From NCBI RefSeq assembly GCF_029395435.1, contig NZ_CP113915.1:806001-870000 (forward strand): a DNA stretch of 64,000 nt. The letters run 5' to 3'. Under the pieces are notes generated by a model. That model saw only the letters and a list, made by a program, of their open reading frames with translations, was not told where the DNA came from and made no database searches. This DNA is from Bifidobacterium sp. ESL0790. Its GTDB lineage: Bacteria; Actinomycetota; Actinomycetes; Actinomycetales; Bifidobacteriaceae. This document shows positions 29,675 to 41,100 of the stretch, in pieces. The first letter of the stretch is position 1. Every line of letters begins with the position of its first letter. Both the position numbers and the translations under genes were made by a program.

Positions 29675-30877
29675 TTATCGCAGGCTTTCGGGAATGAACT
29701 GCCGACACATCTCCTTGAGCTCGTTGCGGCTCGCGGCCTCGGGGAACGCCTTGTCGATGGCCTCGCTCGAGTCTCGCCACAATTGTGCTATACGCTCGCG
29801 CGAGGCGTCGATGGCGCCGGTGGAGGCGAACAGATCGAGGACCTTGCGCACGTCCTCCTCGTCGCGTTTCGGGGACTCATATATATCGATCAAGGTCTGG
29901 CGGTCGCTTGCGTTGGCGTGGGTGAGCGCGTCGGCGAGCAGCACGGTGCGCTTGCCTTCACGGATGTCGCCGCCCACGGGCTTGCCGGTGCTCGCGCTCG
30001 TGCCGATTACGTCAATGAGGTCATCGGCCAGCTGGAAGGCGACGCCAAGCGGCAGGCCGATCTCGCGCGCGGTGCGCTTGGCCTTGTCGGGCTCCATGCC
30101 TGCTGAGGTCAGGCCGAGCATGAGCGGGGCGATGGTGGTGTAGCTGGCGGTTTTCCAAGCGAAGACGTTGAGCGAGGCGCGGGCCAGTGTTTCGGGCTGG
30201 CTCAAGGGGAGGCGTTCGGCGGCGAGGTCGAGCGACTGGCCGATCTCGATGGCCCGCTGCATGTCGAGGAACGCCGAGATTCCGGCGTTTTGATTGGCCA
30301 GGCCGTGATTGGTGAGGGCGTTTGCCGCGATGCTGGCCGAGGCGGTGGCCAGCATGTTGCCGAGCATCAGCGCCAGACCCGTGCCCATTTGCTTGTTGCC
30401 TGTCGTCTGGGTCAGGGCGGTGTGGGAGCTCGCGCGGCCCCGGCGCAGAGGGGAGTCGTCGATGATGTCGTCGTGGATGAGGGCGCTGGTCTGGTGGATC
30501 TCGATGGCACAGGCGAGGTCGAGCATCGCGTCGTGGGGGTCCAGCGTTTGGGGGCTGGATGAAGTGTTGGTATCGGTGTCATTATCGGCGCCATTGCTGT
30601 CGCCGGCGTTGTCGCCGTGATGGCCAGAAAGTGTCGTCGTTTCAGATAAAAGCGAACCGTGGCCCGTTGCCTGCGTGCCCACTTCATAGGCGGTGAGCGC
30701 GAGCCGGGCGCGCAAGCGTTTACCGCCCGCGTTGGCGGCCATGGCCTGGGCGACCAGCTCGCTGATGGTCGGCTCGAGCGCCTCGTCCAGATTGCTTTGC
30801 GCCGGGCTCGGCATCCAGGATCGGGTCAGCTCGTCGATCCGCCGGTCGATGGCGGAGTTATCCACAGTCGTTGACAT
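29675..30877 (-). CDS. Polyprenyl (isoprenyl) diphosphate synthase
   Basis: The 400-residue enzyme condenses isopentenyl diphosphate units into longer chains. The first Asp-rich motif is DDIIDD, within LIHDDIIDDSPLRRGR; the second is in QLADDLIDVIG. GGKRLRARL is the early substrate site. Chain length is not predictable with confidence (geranylgeranyl or longer). Between these an Asp/Asn/Ser/Thr-rich insert of about 35 residues (around residues 72-110) interrupts the fold and is absent from ordinary family members. Two DnaA-box sequences lie at and just before its start. Confidence 0.9.
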   Translation of the reverse strand: MSTTVDNSAIDRRIDELTRSWMPSPAQSNLDEALEPTISELVAQAMAANAGGKRLRARLALTAYEVGTQATGHGSLLSETTTLSGHHGDNAGDSNGADNDTDTNTSSSPQTLDPHDAMLDLACAIEIHQTSALIHDDIIDDSPLRRGRASSHTALTQTTGNKQMGTGLALMLGNMLATASASIAANALTNHGLANQNAGISAFLDMQRAIEIGQSLDLAAERLPLSQPETLARASLNVFAWKTASYTTIAPLMLGLTSAGMEPDKAKRTAREIGLPLGVAFQLADDLIDVIGTSASTGKPVGGDIREGKRTVLLADALTHANASDRQTLIDIYESPKRDEEDVRKVLDLFASTGAIDASRERIAQLWRDSSEAIDKAFPEAASRNELKEMCRQFIPESLR

Positions 30878-30894
30878 ACCTCGAGGTTATCCAC
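30857..30894. promoter_or_regulatory. Two perfect DnaA-box sequences
   Basis: TTATCCACA occurs at 30857-30865 (inside the first codons of the synthase gene) and at 30886-30894 (just before it), 29 bp apart and in the same direction. Another copy lies upstream of recA (7625-7633). Two in 38 bp is more than expected by chance. Confidence 0.55.
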
Positions 30895-30942
30895 AACGAC
30901 ATACTTGCACCCAAATCGTTGATATTGCAACGAAAACAACCG

Positions 30943-30961
30943 TTCGACCACAGTGGTCGAA
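30943..30961. promoter_or_regulatory. 19-bp perfect palindrome upstream of the synthase gene
   Basis: TTCGACCAC and GTGGTCGAA flank a single A. It overlaps the 16-base string (30937-30952) also present upstream of recA. It lies in the divergent promoter region between the synthase and DUF4192 genes (30878-31086), so it may be an operator. Confidence 0.5.
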
Positions 30962-31086
30962 AAACCTTCGGAAAAATCGGAAAGTGTGTCATAGTTCAAG
31001 GACGGGTCATTGAAAACGACTCGGAACCAGTGAGAAACAATGATTCGCCGTGATGAAAACCAGCGCGGCGGTGAGACTAGAAAGGG

Positions 31087-32175
31087 ATGATGACCATGAG
31101 CGAAACGAGGCAAGGAAGCAGCCAACATCGGCGAGACGAGGCGATGCGTGGTGCGGGTGCGTCGGACGTGGCGGCCAACGAGGACGACATGCGTCGAGGG
31201 AAGTCGGGGAACGGCGGCGTCGCCGAACGGACGCAGGCACATCCGAAGAAGAGGCGGCGTGGAAGCGCACGCCCGGGTGACGCGGGGCGGAACCGGCCCT
31301 CTCGTGGCGACCGGGCGCGGCGCAAGGAGCGCGTGCGCCATGCTTCCGGCCGCATGGTTCCTCCTTATGTGCATGATGAGCTGGAGGACGATGAGTTGGA
31401 TGAGTTGGAAGAGAGACTGTCGTGCCTGCCTGTCGGATGCAAGGTACGGAATATCCGAGTCGTGGACCCATCTGCTGATGACGATGAGTGTTGCGTCGGC
31501 GAAGAGCGGTTGCGCTGCGACGAGGATGAGGAACGTCACGTCGGCGATTGCCACGGTGAATTCGACGATGGCGAAAGCGACGACGATTTCGACATCGAGG
31601 ACTTGGAGGAGCTGGCCGAACTGTTCCATCGCCGTCGCATGGAGGAGGGCATCGCCGAGGCGGAGCGCGAGTGGCTTGACGAGCCGTTCTCGAAATGGAA
31701 CGAGAGCCTCGCCCACGGCCGCGAGGGGCTGGACCATGATTGCGCGTGCAAGCTGGTGGTGGCGATGGCCGACGAGCTCGCCGCCCGCGACGCGCTGATC
31801 CTCTCGCTGGTCGGCGACCTCAGGGGCGAGAAGGCGACGAGGACCATGCTCCGTTGCGCCACGCATCCGCATGATCCGGGCAATGTGCTGATGCTTTATC
31901 GACGGCTTGACCGGGCTTTCAACGACGCGACGCTGCGCCCCGACTCAGGGCGCTGCAAAACCGGCGTCGACATGCTCCTCGACATGGCCTCGCGCTCCCC
32001 GGGGCGCTTCTGCGTGCAGCCGCTGTGCGTGGTGGCCTACACCTTGTGGTGGCTGGGCGACGGCGAGGCCGGCGACTTCGCGCGGCGGGCGCTGGAGCAT
32101 GACGGGTCGTGCGTGCTGGCGCGCATCATCTGTTCGGCGGTCGACGACGGGCTGTGCCCGGCATGGCTCCAATAG
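31087..32175 (+). CDS. DUF4192-like protein with charged N-terminal half
   Basis: The C-terminal ~140 residues match the end of DUF4192 proteins (ALILSLVGDL, then VVAYTLWWLGDGEAGDFARR and ARIICSAVDDGLCPAWL). The first ~190 residues are Arg/Lys-rich, then very acidic (Asp/Glu clusters), with no known domain. It seems cytoplasmic. The start is uncertain: AAAGGG (31081-31086) would serve ATG 31096 best, while ATGs at 31087 and 31090 are too close to it. Position next to the primary sigma factor is seen for DUF4192 genes in other actinobacteria. Function unknown. Confidence 0.75.
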   Translation: MMTMSETRQGSSQHRRDEAMRGAGASDVAANEDDMRRGKSGNGGVAERTQAHPKKRRRGSARPGDAGRNRPSRGDRARRKERVRHASGRMVPPYVHDELEDDELDELEERLSCLPVGCKVRNIRVVDPSADDDECCVGEERLRCDEDEERHVGDCHGEFDDGESDDDFDIEDLEELAELFHRRRMEEGIAEAEREWLDEPFSKWNESLAHGREGLDHDCACKLVVAMADELAARDALILSLVGDLRGEKATRTMLRCATHPHDPGNVLMLYRRLDRAFNDATLRPDSGRCKTGVDMLLDMASRSPGRFCVQPLCVVAYTLWWLGDGEAGDFARRALEHDGSCVLARIICSAVDDGLCPAWLQ

Positions 32176-32326
32176 CGGGTGGAATGGCGGTGGCATGCGA
32201 AATTGTGCGAAATGGGAATAATCGTCGCCACAAGATGGTTTACTCCTATGTTGGGGCATTGCCATCATGTGAGCTTGCGTGTTTATATCGAGCGCTTCAG
32301 TACGGTATTCGTTCAGGAGGATAAGT

Positions 32327-33796
<1,470 letters not shown>

Positions 33797-33810
33797 TGAC
33801 GCTTTTGGTG

Positions 33811-33835
33811 CCCGCCGCCTAGCACGGCGGGTTTT
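33811..33835 (+). terminator. Terminator after rpoD
   Basis: The stem CCCGCCG (33811-33817) / CGGCGGG (33825-33831) has a 7-base loop and is followed by TTTT. Confidence 0.85.
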
Positions 33836-33966
33836 CCGTTCCTGTGCCACGCGCCTTATGCTCGCGCCCGCGCCTCGCGAGGTGGCTGGTGTTGGCGAGG
33901 CTGTTGGGTATTCTGGTAATCCGTGGCTGAAGGCCGATAGACGAAATTCGAGGTAGGTAGCGATCA

Positions 33967-36471
33967 ATGGTTGAGGAATACAACGCCAAGAACCTGTCGG
34001 TGTTGGAAGGTCTTGACGCGGTACGCAAGCGTCCGGGCATGTATATCGGCACCACCGACAGCCAGGGCCTCATGCACTGCCTCTGGGAGATCATCGACAA
34101 CTCCGTCGACGAGGCGCTTGCCGGGGCCTGCGACAAGATCGTGGTCACCCTGCACACTGATGGCTCCATCGAGGTGGCCGACAACGGCCGTGGTATCCCG
34201 GTGGACGTCGAGAAGAAGACCAAGCTCACCGGCGTCGAGGTCGTCTTGACCAAACTGCACGCCGGCGCGAAATTCGGCAATTCCTCCTACGGTGCCTCCG
34301 GCGGCCTGCACGGCGTCGGTTCCTCCGTGGTCAACGCGTTGAGCTCGCGCCTGGACGTCGAGGTCGACCGCAACGGCAAGACCTACCATATGGCGTTCCA
34401 CCAGGGCCATCCCGGCGTCTACGACGACCCGGACGCCGAGCATCGCTCGCCGGCCAACAAGTTCAAGAAGACCCGCAAGAACAAGCCCACCGAGCTCGAG
34501 GTGATTGGCAAGGTCTCGCGCAAGACCACCGGCACCCGCATCCGCTACTGGGCCGACCCCGAGATCTTCAACGATACCGCCCGTTTCAGCTACGAGCAGC
34601 TCATCGACCGCGTGCGCCAGACCAGCTTCCTCGTGCCGGGCCTCAAGATCGTGGTCATCGACGAGAACATTCCCGAGACCGGCGACGCGGCCGTCGACGA
34701 CATGATTGAGGTCGACGCGCCCGCCGCGCCCGCCGCTGAGGGTGCCGACGTCGACGCCGCATCCGTTGGCGAAGGTGTGCTGAGGGCTGATGGTGCGGAC
34801 CTTGGCGATGGTGATGGTGCCGAAATCGATCATGACGTCAGCTCGTCCGATTCGGAACCCAGCACGCTGTTCGGCACAGAGACTGAAGAGACCACTGGCG
34901 AAACTTCTTCGGACAGCGACACGGTTAGTGACGTTGCGGACAACGCTGTTGACGTGCAAGGTGACGAAGACGCCAGCAGTGACAGCGACAGCGATGCCTC
35001 GGATACGCAAGCCGAAAGCGGCGCTGACGCCTCCGATTCCGCCTCGCTCGCCGTCGACACCGACACGAAGTCCGAATACACCCACAAGCGTGTCGAGGAG
35101 TTCCTGCACACCGGCGGCGTGAAGGACTTCGTCGACTTCCTCTCCCACGGCGAGCCCGTCTCGTCGATTTGGCACATCAGCGGCGACGACACCTACGTCG
35201 AGGAGACGCAGGCCGTCGACGAGAACGGCGACCTGCACGCGCAGAAGACCAAGCGTAACTGCCAGGTCAACATCGCCCTGCGCTGGGTCAACGGCTACGA
35301 CACCACCATCCGCAGCTTCGTCAACGTGGTGGAGACCCCCGGCGGCGGCATGCATGTCGACGGCTTTTTGCAGGGTATGACCAAGCAGGTGCGCAAGGCC
35401 GTGGAGGCCAACGCGCGCAAGCTCAAGGTGAACCTCAAGGATTCCAAGACCAAGATCGAGCGCGACGACATCCTTGCCGGGCTCGTCGCCGTGGTCACCG
35501 TACGCATCGCCGAACCGCAGTTCCAGGGCCAGACCAAGGACGTGCTCGGCACCGCTCCCGTGCGCCCGATCGTCTCCCGCATGACCGACAAGCAGTTCGG
35601 CGAGATGATCACCGGCTCCAAGCGCGGCTACAAGGAGCAGTCCGGCAGGGTGCTCGAGAAGATCGCCGGCGAGATGCACGCGCGCATCCAGGCGCGCAAG
35701 ACCAAGGAGGTCACCCGCCGCAAGAACGCGCTTGAGTCCGCCTCGATGCCCGCCAAGCTCTCCGATTGCCAGCCGGGCAACGACGACGTGGCCGAACTCT
35801 TCATCGTCGAGGGCGATTCCGCTTTGGGCACCGCCAAGGCCGCCCGCAACTCCGGCTTCCAGGCCCTGCTGCCGATTCGTGGCAAGATCTTGAACGTGCA
35901 GAAGGCCAGCATGACCCAGATTCTCGCCAACAAGGAGTGCTCGGCGATCATCCAGGTCATCGGCGCGGGGTCCGGCGCGAACTTCGACGTCACCCAGACC
36001 CGCTACAACAAGGTCATCATGATGACCGATGCGGATGTCGACGGCGCGCATATTCGTATTCTGCTGCTGACGCTCTTCTACCGGTTCATGCGGCCGCTCA
36101 TCTCGCACGGCCACGTCTACGCCGCCGTGCCGCCGCTGCATCGCATCGCGCTGGCGGGCAAGCACAAGGGCGAGTTCATCTACACGTATTCCGACGACGA
36201 GCTGGCCGGCAAGCTGGCCGAGCTCGACAAGAAGGGCATCGACTACAACCCCGATGTGCAGCGCTACAAGGGCCTGGGCGAGATGGACGCCGACCAGCTG
36301 GCCGACACCACCATGGACCCGCGCACCCGCATGCTGCGCCGCATCTCGATGGAGGAGGCCGAGGACGCCAGCGGCATCTTCATGCTGCTGATGGGCGATG
36401 AGGTGCCGCCGCGCCGCGAGTTCATCGTGGAGAACGCCGACGACTTCGACCGCACCAAGATCGACACCTGA
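33967..36471 (+). CDS. parE: Type IIA topoisomerase subunit B (ParE)
   Basis: The 834-residue protein is the ATPase and TOPRIM subunit of topoisomerase IV, which unlinks replicated chromosomes. The ATP site is EIIDNSVDEA with NGRGIPV and GGLHGVGSSVVNA. The TOPRIM motifs are EGDSALG (about residue 615) and DADVDGAHI (about 687). Pairing with parC downstream supports ParE over GyrB. An acidic Ser/Asp/Glu/Thr-rich insert of about 120 residues (about 245-365) separates the ATPase and transducer parts and is not part of the standard fold. Confidence 0.92.
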   Translation: MVEEYNAKNLSVLEGLDAVRKRPGMYIGTTDSQGLMHCLWEIIDNSVDEALAGACDKIVVTLHTDGSIEVADNGRGIPVDVEKKTKLTGVEVVLTKLHAGAKFGNSSYGASGGLHGVGSSVVNALSSRLDVEVDRNGKTYHMAFHQGHPGVYDDPDAEHRSPANKFKKTRKNKPTELEVIGKVSRKTTGTRIRYWADPEIFNDTARFSYEQLIDRVRQTSFLVPGLKIVVIDENIPETGDAAVDDMIEVDAPAAPAAEGADVDAASVGEGVLRADGADLGDGDGAEIDHDVSSSDSEPSTLFGTETEETTGETSSDSDTVSDVADNAVDVQGDEDASSDSDSDASDTQAESGADASDSASLAVDTDTKSEYTHKRVEEFLHTGGVKDFVDFLSHGEPVSSIWHISGDDTYVEETQAVDENGDLHAQKTKRNCQVNIALRWVNGYDTTIRSFVNVVETPGGGMHVDGFLQGMTKQVRKAVEANARKLKVNLKDSKTKIERDDILAGLVAVVTVRIAEPQFQGQTKDVLGTAPVRPIVSRMTDKQFGEMITGSKRGYKEQSGRVLEKIAGEMHARIQARKTKEVTRRKNALESASMPAKLSDCQPGNDDVAELFIVEGDSALGTAKAARNSGFQALLPIRGKILNVQKASMTQILANKECSAIIQVIGAGSGANFDVTQTRYNKVIMMTDADVDGAHIRILLLTLFYRFMRPLISHGHVYAAVPPLHRIALAGKHKGEFIYTYSDDELAGKLAELDKKGIDYNPDVQRYKGLGEMDADQLADTTMDPRTRMLRRISMEEAEDASGIFMLLMGDEVPPRREFIVENADDFDRTKIDT

Positions 36472-36489
36472 GTTCGGTTTCGGCGATTG

Positions 36490-36527
36490 CCCGTCCATGC
36501 CTTGTTGATTGGGGTGTGGGCGGGTTT
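36490..36527 (+). terminator. Putative terminator after parE
   Basis: A 12-bp stem (36490-36501 with 36513-36524, three G-T pairs) has an 11-base loop and is followed by TTTCGTT. Confidence 0.55.
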
Positions 36528-36750
36528 CGTTGTGACGCGGACGAATGCGATGGTGGAAACGATTTTGTTCAGGTGTCCATATTGTCGTCTGAATATTCCG
36601 TATCGTGAGACATGCGTATTTCGTTTCCGGCCCGTGTTCTCAACGGTATGAGAGAATCGGAACGTTGTTTTTTCTTTATGTTCGTCACGTGTCGGGGTTG
36701 CCAAACCAAGGCCTTCGGTGTGACGGCCATCGTGGCCAAAAGGAGCTATC

Positions 36751-38037
36751 GTGACCAATCTGCTGCTGGCCGTCATCTATCTGGCGTTCATCTCGCTGGG
36801 CCTGCCCGACTCGCTGCTCGGCGCCGCGTGGCCGAGCATGCGCCCGCAGATGGGCGTGCCGATCTCGTGGGTCGGCGGCATCTCGATGATCATCTCCGCC
36901 GGAACCATCGTCTCCGCCCTGCTCTCCGACCGCTTGACGCTGCGTTTCGGCACCGGCAAGCTCACTGCCGTCTCCGTGGGGACGACCGCGGTGGCGCTCT
37001 TCGGCTTCTCCGTGGCGCCCAATTACTGGATTTTGGCGTTGATTGCGATTCCTTACGGTCTCGGCGCCGGGGGAGTGGACGCTGCGCTCAACAACTACGT
37101 CGCCGTGCATTATGCCAGCCGCCACATGAGCTGGCTGCACTGCATGTGGGGCATCGGTGCCTCCGCCGGCCCCTACATCATGGGTTTCGCGCTCTCCAAC
37201 GGGCAGGGCTGGTCGTGGGGCTACCGCTACATCTCCATCATCCAGGTCGTGCTCACCGCGATCATCGTGCTTTCGCTGCCGTTGTGGAAAGGGCGCAAAG
37301 AGGTGCCGGCGGGGCAATCCTTGGATGGCGATGAAAGTGAGACTCCGGTACATAAAACCGAAGGCGTCGCCGAGGTCGAAGCCAAAGTCGAAACCGTCGC
37401 TGATACCGGAACAGTAACCCAAACCGATTCCCAGCCGGGACCAGTCAAACCGCTGGGTCTGCGTGGAGTCTTCGCCATCCGCGGCGCCAAAGAGATTCTG
37501 GTGATGTTCTTCTGCTATTGCGGCATCGAGACCACCGCGGGCCTGTGGGCCTCGAGCTACATGGTCGGCCACGACGGCATCGGCAAGGTGCTGGCCGCCA
37601 GCCTCGCGAGCCTGTTTTATCTGGGCATCACGGCCGGGCGCGCGCTCAGCGGGTTCATGACCATGAAATTCGACGACCCCACCATGATCCGTATCGGCCA
37701 GGCGGTGCTGGGCGTCGGCGTGGTCATCATGCTGCTGCCGTTGCCGGGGCACGTCGCCACGATTGTCGGGCTGGTGCTGGTCGGGTTGGGTTGCGCGCCG
37801 ATCTATCCCTGCACCATCCACGCGACGCCCGCCTATTTCGGCGCGGACCGCTCGCAGGCCATCGTCGGCGTGCAGATGGCCTCCGCCTACTCCGGCTCGC
37901 TGCTCATGCCGCCCCTTTTCGGCCTGGTCGCCCAGCACGTCTCCATGTCGCTGTTTCCGTGGTATATCCTCGTGATGCTGGGGCTCATGGTGGCGATGCA
38001 TGAGACGCTGCGGCGCAAGGTGGCGCGGCAGGGTTGA
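36751..38037 (+). CDS. Major facilitator superfamily transporter
   Basis: The 428-residue protein has about twelve membrane segments. It resembles the FucP/YbjJ branch by the opening LLLAVIYLAFISLGLPDSLLG and by GLGAGGVDAALNNYVA. A hydrophilic loop of about 60 residues after segment 6 (around residues 190-245) is Glu/Val/Thr-rich. The substrate is unknown, perhaps a sugar. The start is GTG 36751 after AAAGGAG. Confidence 0.88.
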   Translation: MTNLLLAVIYLAFISLGLPDSLLGAAWPSMRPQMGVPISWVGGISMIISAGTIVSALLSDRLTLRFGTGKLTAVSVGTTAVALFGFSVAPNYWILALIAIPYGLGAGGVDAALNNYVAVHYASRHMSWLHCMWGIGASAGPYIMGFALSNGQGWSWGYRYISIIQVVLTAIIVLSLPLWKGRKEVPAGQSLDGDESETPVHKTEGVAEVEAKVETVADTGTVTQTDSQPGPVKPLGLRGVFAIRGAKEILVMFFCYCGIETTAGLWASSYMVGHDGIGKVLAASLASLFYLGITAGRALSGFMTMKFDDPTMIRIGQAVLGVGVVIMLLPLPGHVATIVGLVLVGLGCAPIYPCTIHATPAYFGADRSQAIVGVQMASAYSGSLLMPPLFGLVAQHVSMSLFPWYILVMLGLMVAMHETLRRKVARQG

Positions 38038-38097
38038 TCGGCGTCTGATGGTCGGTCGCCGTGGCCGGTCGTCGACGTCTTGAGGCGTTGCGATAAT

Positions 38098-38111
38098 CGA
38101 ACATATGTACG
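38098..38111 (+). promoter_or_regulatory. LexA-like box at the start of lhr
   Basis: CGAACATATGTACG matches CGAAC-N4-GTTCG at nine of the ten fixed positions. It overlaps the first possible ATG (38105). Confidence 0.5.
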
Positions 38112-41100
38112 AATGTATGAGCTCCTTCGCGCCCGCCACCAGGGCGTGGTTCGGCCATGCGTTCGGGGAGCCCACCCAGGCCCAGCGTGAGGCCTGGCCG
38201 TTGATACAGGCCGGCGGCGATGTGCTGGTGGTCGCGCCCACCGGTTCCGGCAAGACACTCGCGGCGTTTCTTTCGGCCATCGACGGGTTGATGAAGCCTG
38301 CGACGGCAACGAGTGGCAACATGGCTGTCGGTGCGGGTGCGGATGCTGATGTCAAGGCAATAGATGGCAACAAAGCCGCAGACGCAGATACCAAGCTCGA
38401 AGTGGCTGGTGGCAAGGCCTGGACGGTGGAGGGATCGGCTTCGCTAAAACACAAGCGTTCCGGCGGCGCGAAGCCTTTGAAACGTAGCCGTGACGGCGTC
38501 AAGGTGCTCTACATCTCGCCGTTGAAGGCGCTGGGCGTTGACGTCGAGCGCAACCTGCGCGTGCCGCTTGAGGGCATCGCCGCCGAGTGCGTGGCCGAGG
38601 GGTTGGAACCGCCCGATATCGACGTCGCCATCCGTTCGGGTGACACCACGGCCAAGGATCGCCGGCGCATCGTCTCCCATCCGCCGGACATCCTCATCAC
38701 CACGCCGGAATCGCTCTATCTGCTGCTCACCTCCAAGGCGCGGCGCATCCTCAAAACCGTCGAGACGGTGATTCTCGACGAGGTGCACGCCGTGGCCGGC
38801 AGCAAGCGCGGGGCGCATCTGGCGTTGAGCCTGGAGCGTCTCGATCTGCTGACCGCGCGCAAGCCGCAGCGCATCGGGCTTTCCGCCACGGTCAAGCCGT
38901 TGGACGAGGCAGCCAGGTTCCTCGGCAGCGAGCAGCCCGTGAGCGTGGTCGACGCGGGGCAGCCGCCGGACATGGACCTGCGCATCGTCGAGCCGGTGGC
39001 CGATATGGGCGCTCTGGGCTCGTCTGGCGGTGATGACGGTGGATTCCATATCGGAGGTGCCAGCGGGGGCGAAAATCGCTCAGGGAAGCCGTACGGCACT
39101 AATTCAGGCAATCAACGCATCAGCGGCGTGACGCCAGCCATGCGCGCGCTGGCCAACAGTGCCGCCACTCACGGGGCGATGCCGTCTCGGAATAATCAAA
39201 ATTTCGAATCCACAGGCGATGGCGAGGTTGGCCGTCAAGGTGACTATTCCTCGCCCTCGTCCTCGGCGTCACATTCGATCTGGCCGGCCGTGGAGCGCAG
39301 CATCCTCGACGAGATCCTGGCCCACCACACCACGCTCGTCTTCGTCAACTCCCGCGGCCTTGCGGAACGGCTCACCGCCAGGCTCAACGACCTCTACGCC
39401 GAAACCGAGCTGGGGGAGCAGATCGAGAAACGCTACGGCGACGGCCAACATTACGATTCCGTGGTCGGCTCGTCCACCGCGCTGGTCGGCTCACATCCCA
39501 AGGCGGAGACCATCGCCATGGCCCACCACGGCTCCGTTTCCAAGGAGCGCCGCAAGGTCATCGAAAATGACCTCAAACACGGGCGGTTGCGCTGCGTGGT
39601 CGCCACCAGCAGCCTCGAGCTCGGCATCGACATGGGCTCGGTCGACATGGTCATCCAGGTCGCGCCACCGCTTTCCGTCTCCTCGGGCCTGCAACGGGTG
39701 GGCAGGGCCGACCATCGCGTCGGCGGGGTGTCGCACGCGCTCTTCTACCCACTGACCCGTCAGGAGCTCATCGGCACCTCGGCGGTAGTCGAAAGCATGA
39801 GGGACGGCGCCATCGAGCCGTTGCGTGTGCTGCGCAATCCGCTCGACATCTTGGCCCAGCAGACCGTCGCGGCCGCCGCCATGGACGATCTGCGCGTCGA
39901 CGAATGGTACGGCGTCGTGCGGCGCTCGGCCCCGTTCCGCGATCTTGACCGTGGCATGTTCGACTCCGTGGTTGGCATGCTCACCGGAGCCTACAATTCC
40001 GAGGAGTTCTCGGCGTTCCGGCCGCCGCTGCAGCTGAATGCGGAAGAAGGTATCATCTCTGCCCGGCCCGGCGCGCAACGGCTCGCGGTCACCAGCGGCG
40101 GCACCATCCCCGACCGTGGCACCTACACGGTCGTGCTGCCCGAGGCCGACGCCGGTTCCGGGCGCAAGCGCGTCGGCGAGCTTGACGAGGAGATGGTCTA
40201 CGAGTCGCGCGTCGGCGACGTCATCACGCTCGGCACCTCCACCTGGCAGATTCAGGAGATCACGCAGGACAGGGTGGTGGTCACGCCCGCGCCTGGGCGA
40301 ACCGCGCGCCTGCCGTTCTGGCACGGCGAGGGACCCGGCCGAGACGCCGGTTTCGGCGCTATTCTGGGCAGCTTCGTGCGCGAGGTATCCGATGGTTTGG
40401 TGGCCGCGTCAGATGCGCTGGTTACGAATGAAGACAACGGCTATCAAGGCCCTAGCTTCGACGATGTGACCACCAAACGCCTGCAAGCCGACGGCCTGGA
40501 CGACAACGGCCGTGCCAATCTCGCCCGGCTGCTGGCCGAACAACGGGCCGCGACCGGCGTTGTGCCCGACGACACCACGCTGGTGGTCGAACGCTGCCAG
40601 GACGAGGAGGGCGACTGGCGCGTCATGCTCCACTCGCCCTACGGCCGGCGTGTGCACGAGCCTTGGGCGCTCGCCATCACCGGTAGGCTCAAGCGCAAAT
40701 ACGGCTTCGACGGGCAGACCTACGCCACCGACGACGGCATCGTGGTGCGCCTGCCCGAGCAGGAACGGCGCATCGACGTCGGCTCGCTTTTCCGCTTCGA
40801 CCTCGACGAGCTGTTGCGCGACATCGAGGAGGAGGTCGGCGACTCCGTGCTCTTCGCATCACGATTCAGGGAGTGCGCGGCCCGGTCGCTCTTCATGCCC
40901 CGCATGAGGCCCGGCAAGCGTGTGCCGCTTTGGCAGCAGCGGCTTCGCGCCTCGGAATTGCTGGCCGCCGCGAAGACCAAACCCAATTTCCCGCTGGTGC
41001 TCGAGACCGCGCGGGAATGTCTGCAGGACGTCTACGACCTGCCCGCGCTGCGTCGACTCATGACGGCCATGGACGAGGGGCGCGTGGCGTTGCGGGACGT

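Noticed and set aside
30857..30894. Replication origin
   Set aside because: Only two DnaA boxes are present, without an AT-rich unwinding region or the dnaA/dnaN genes.
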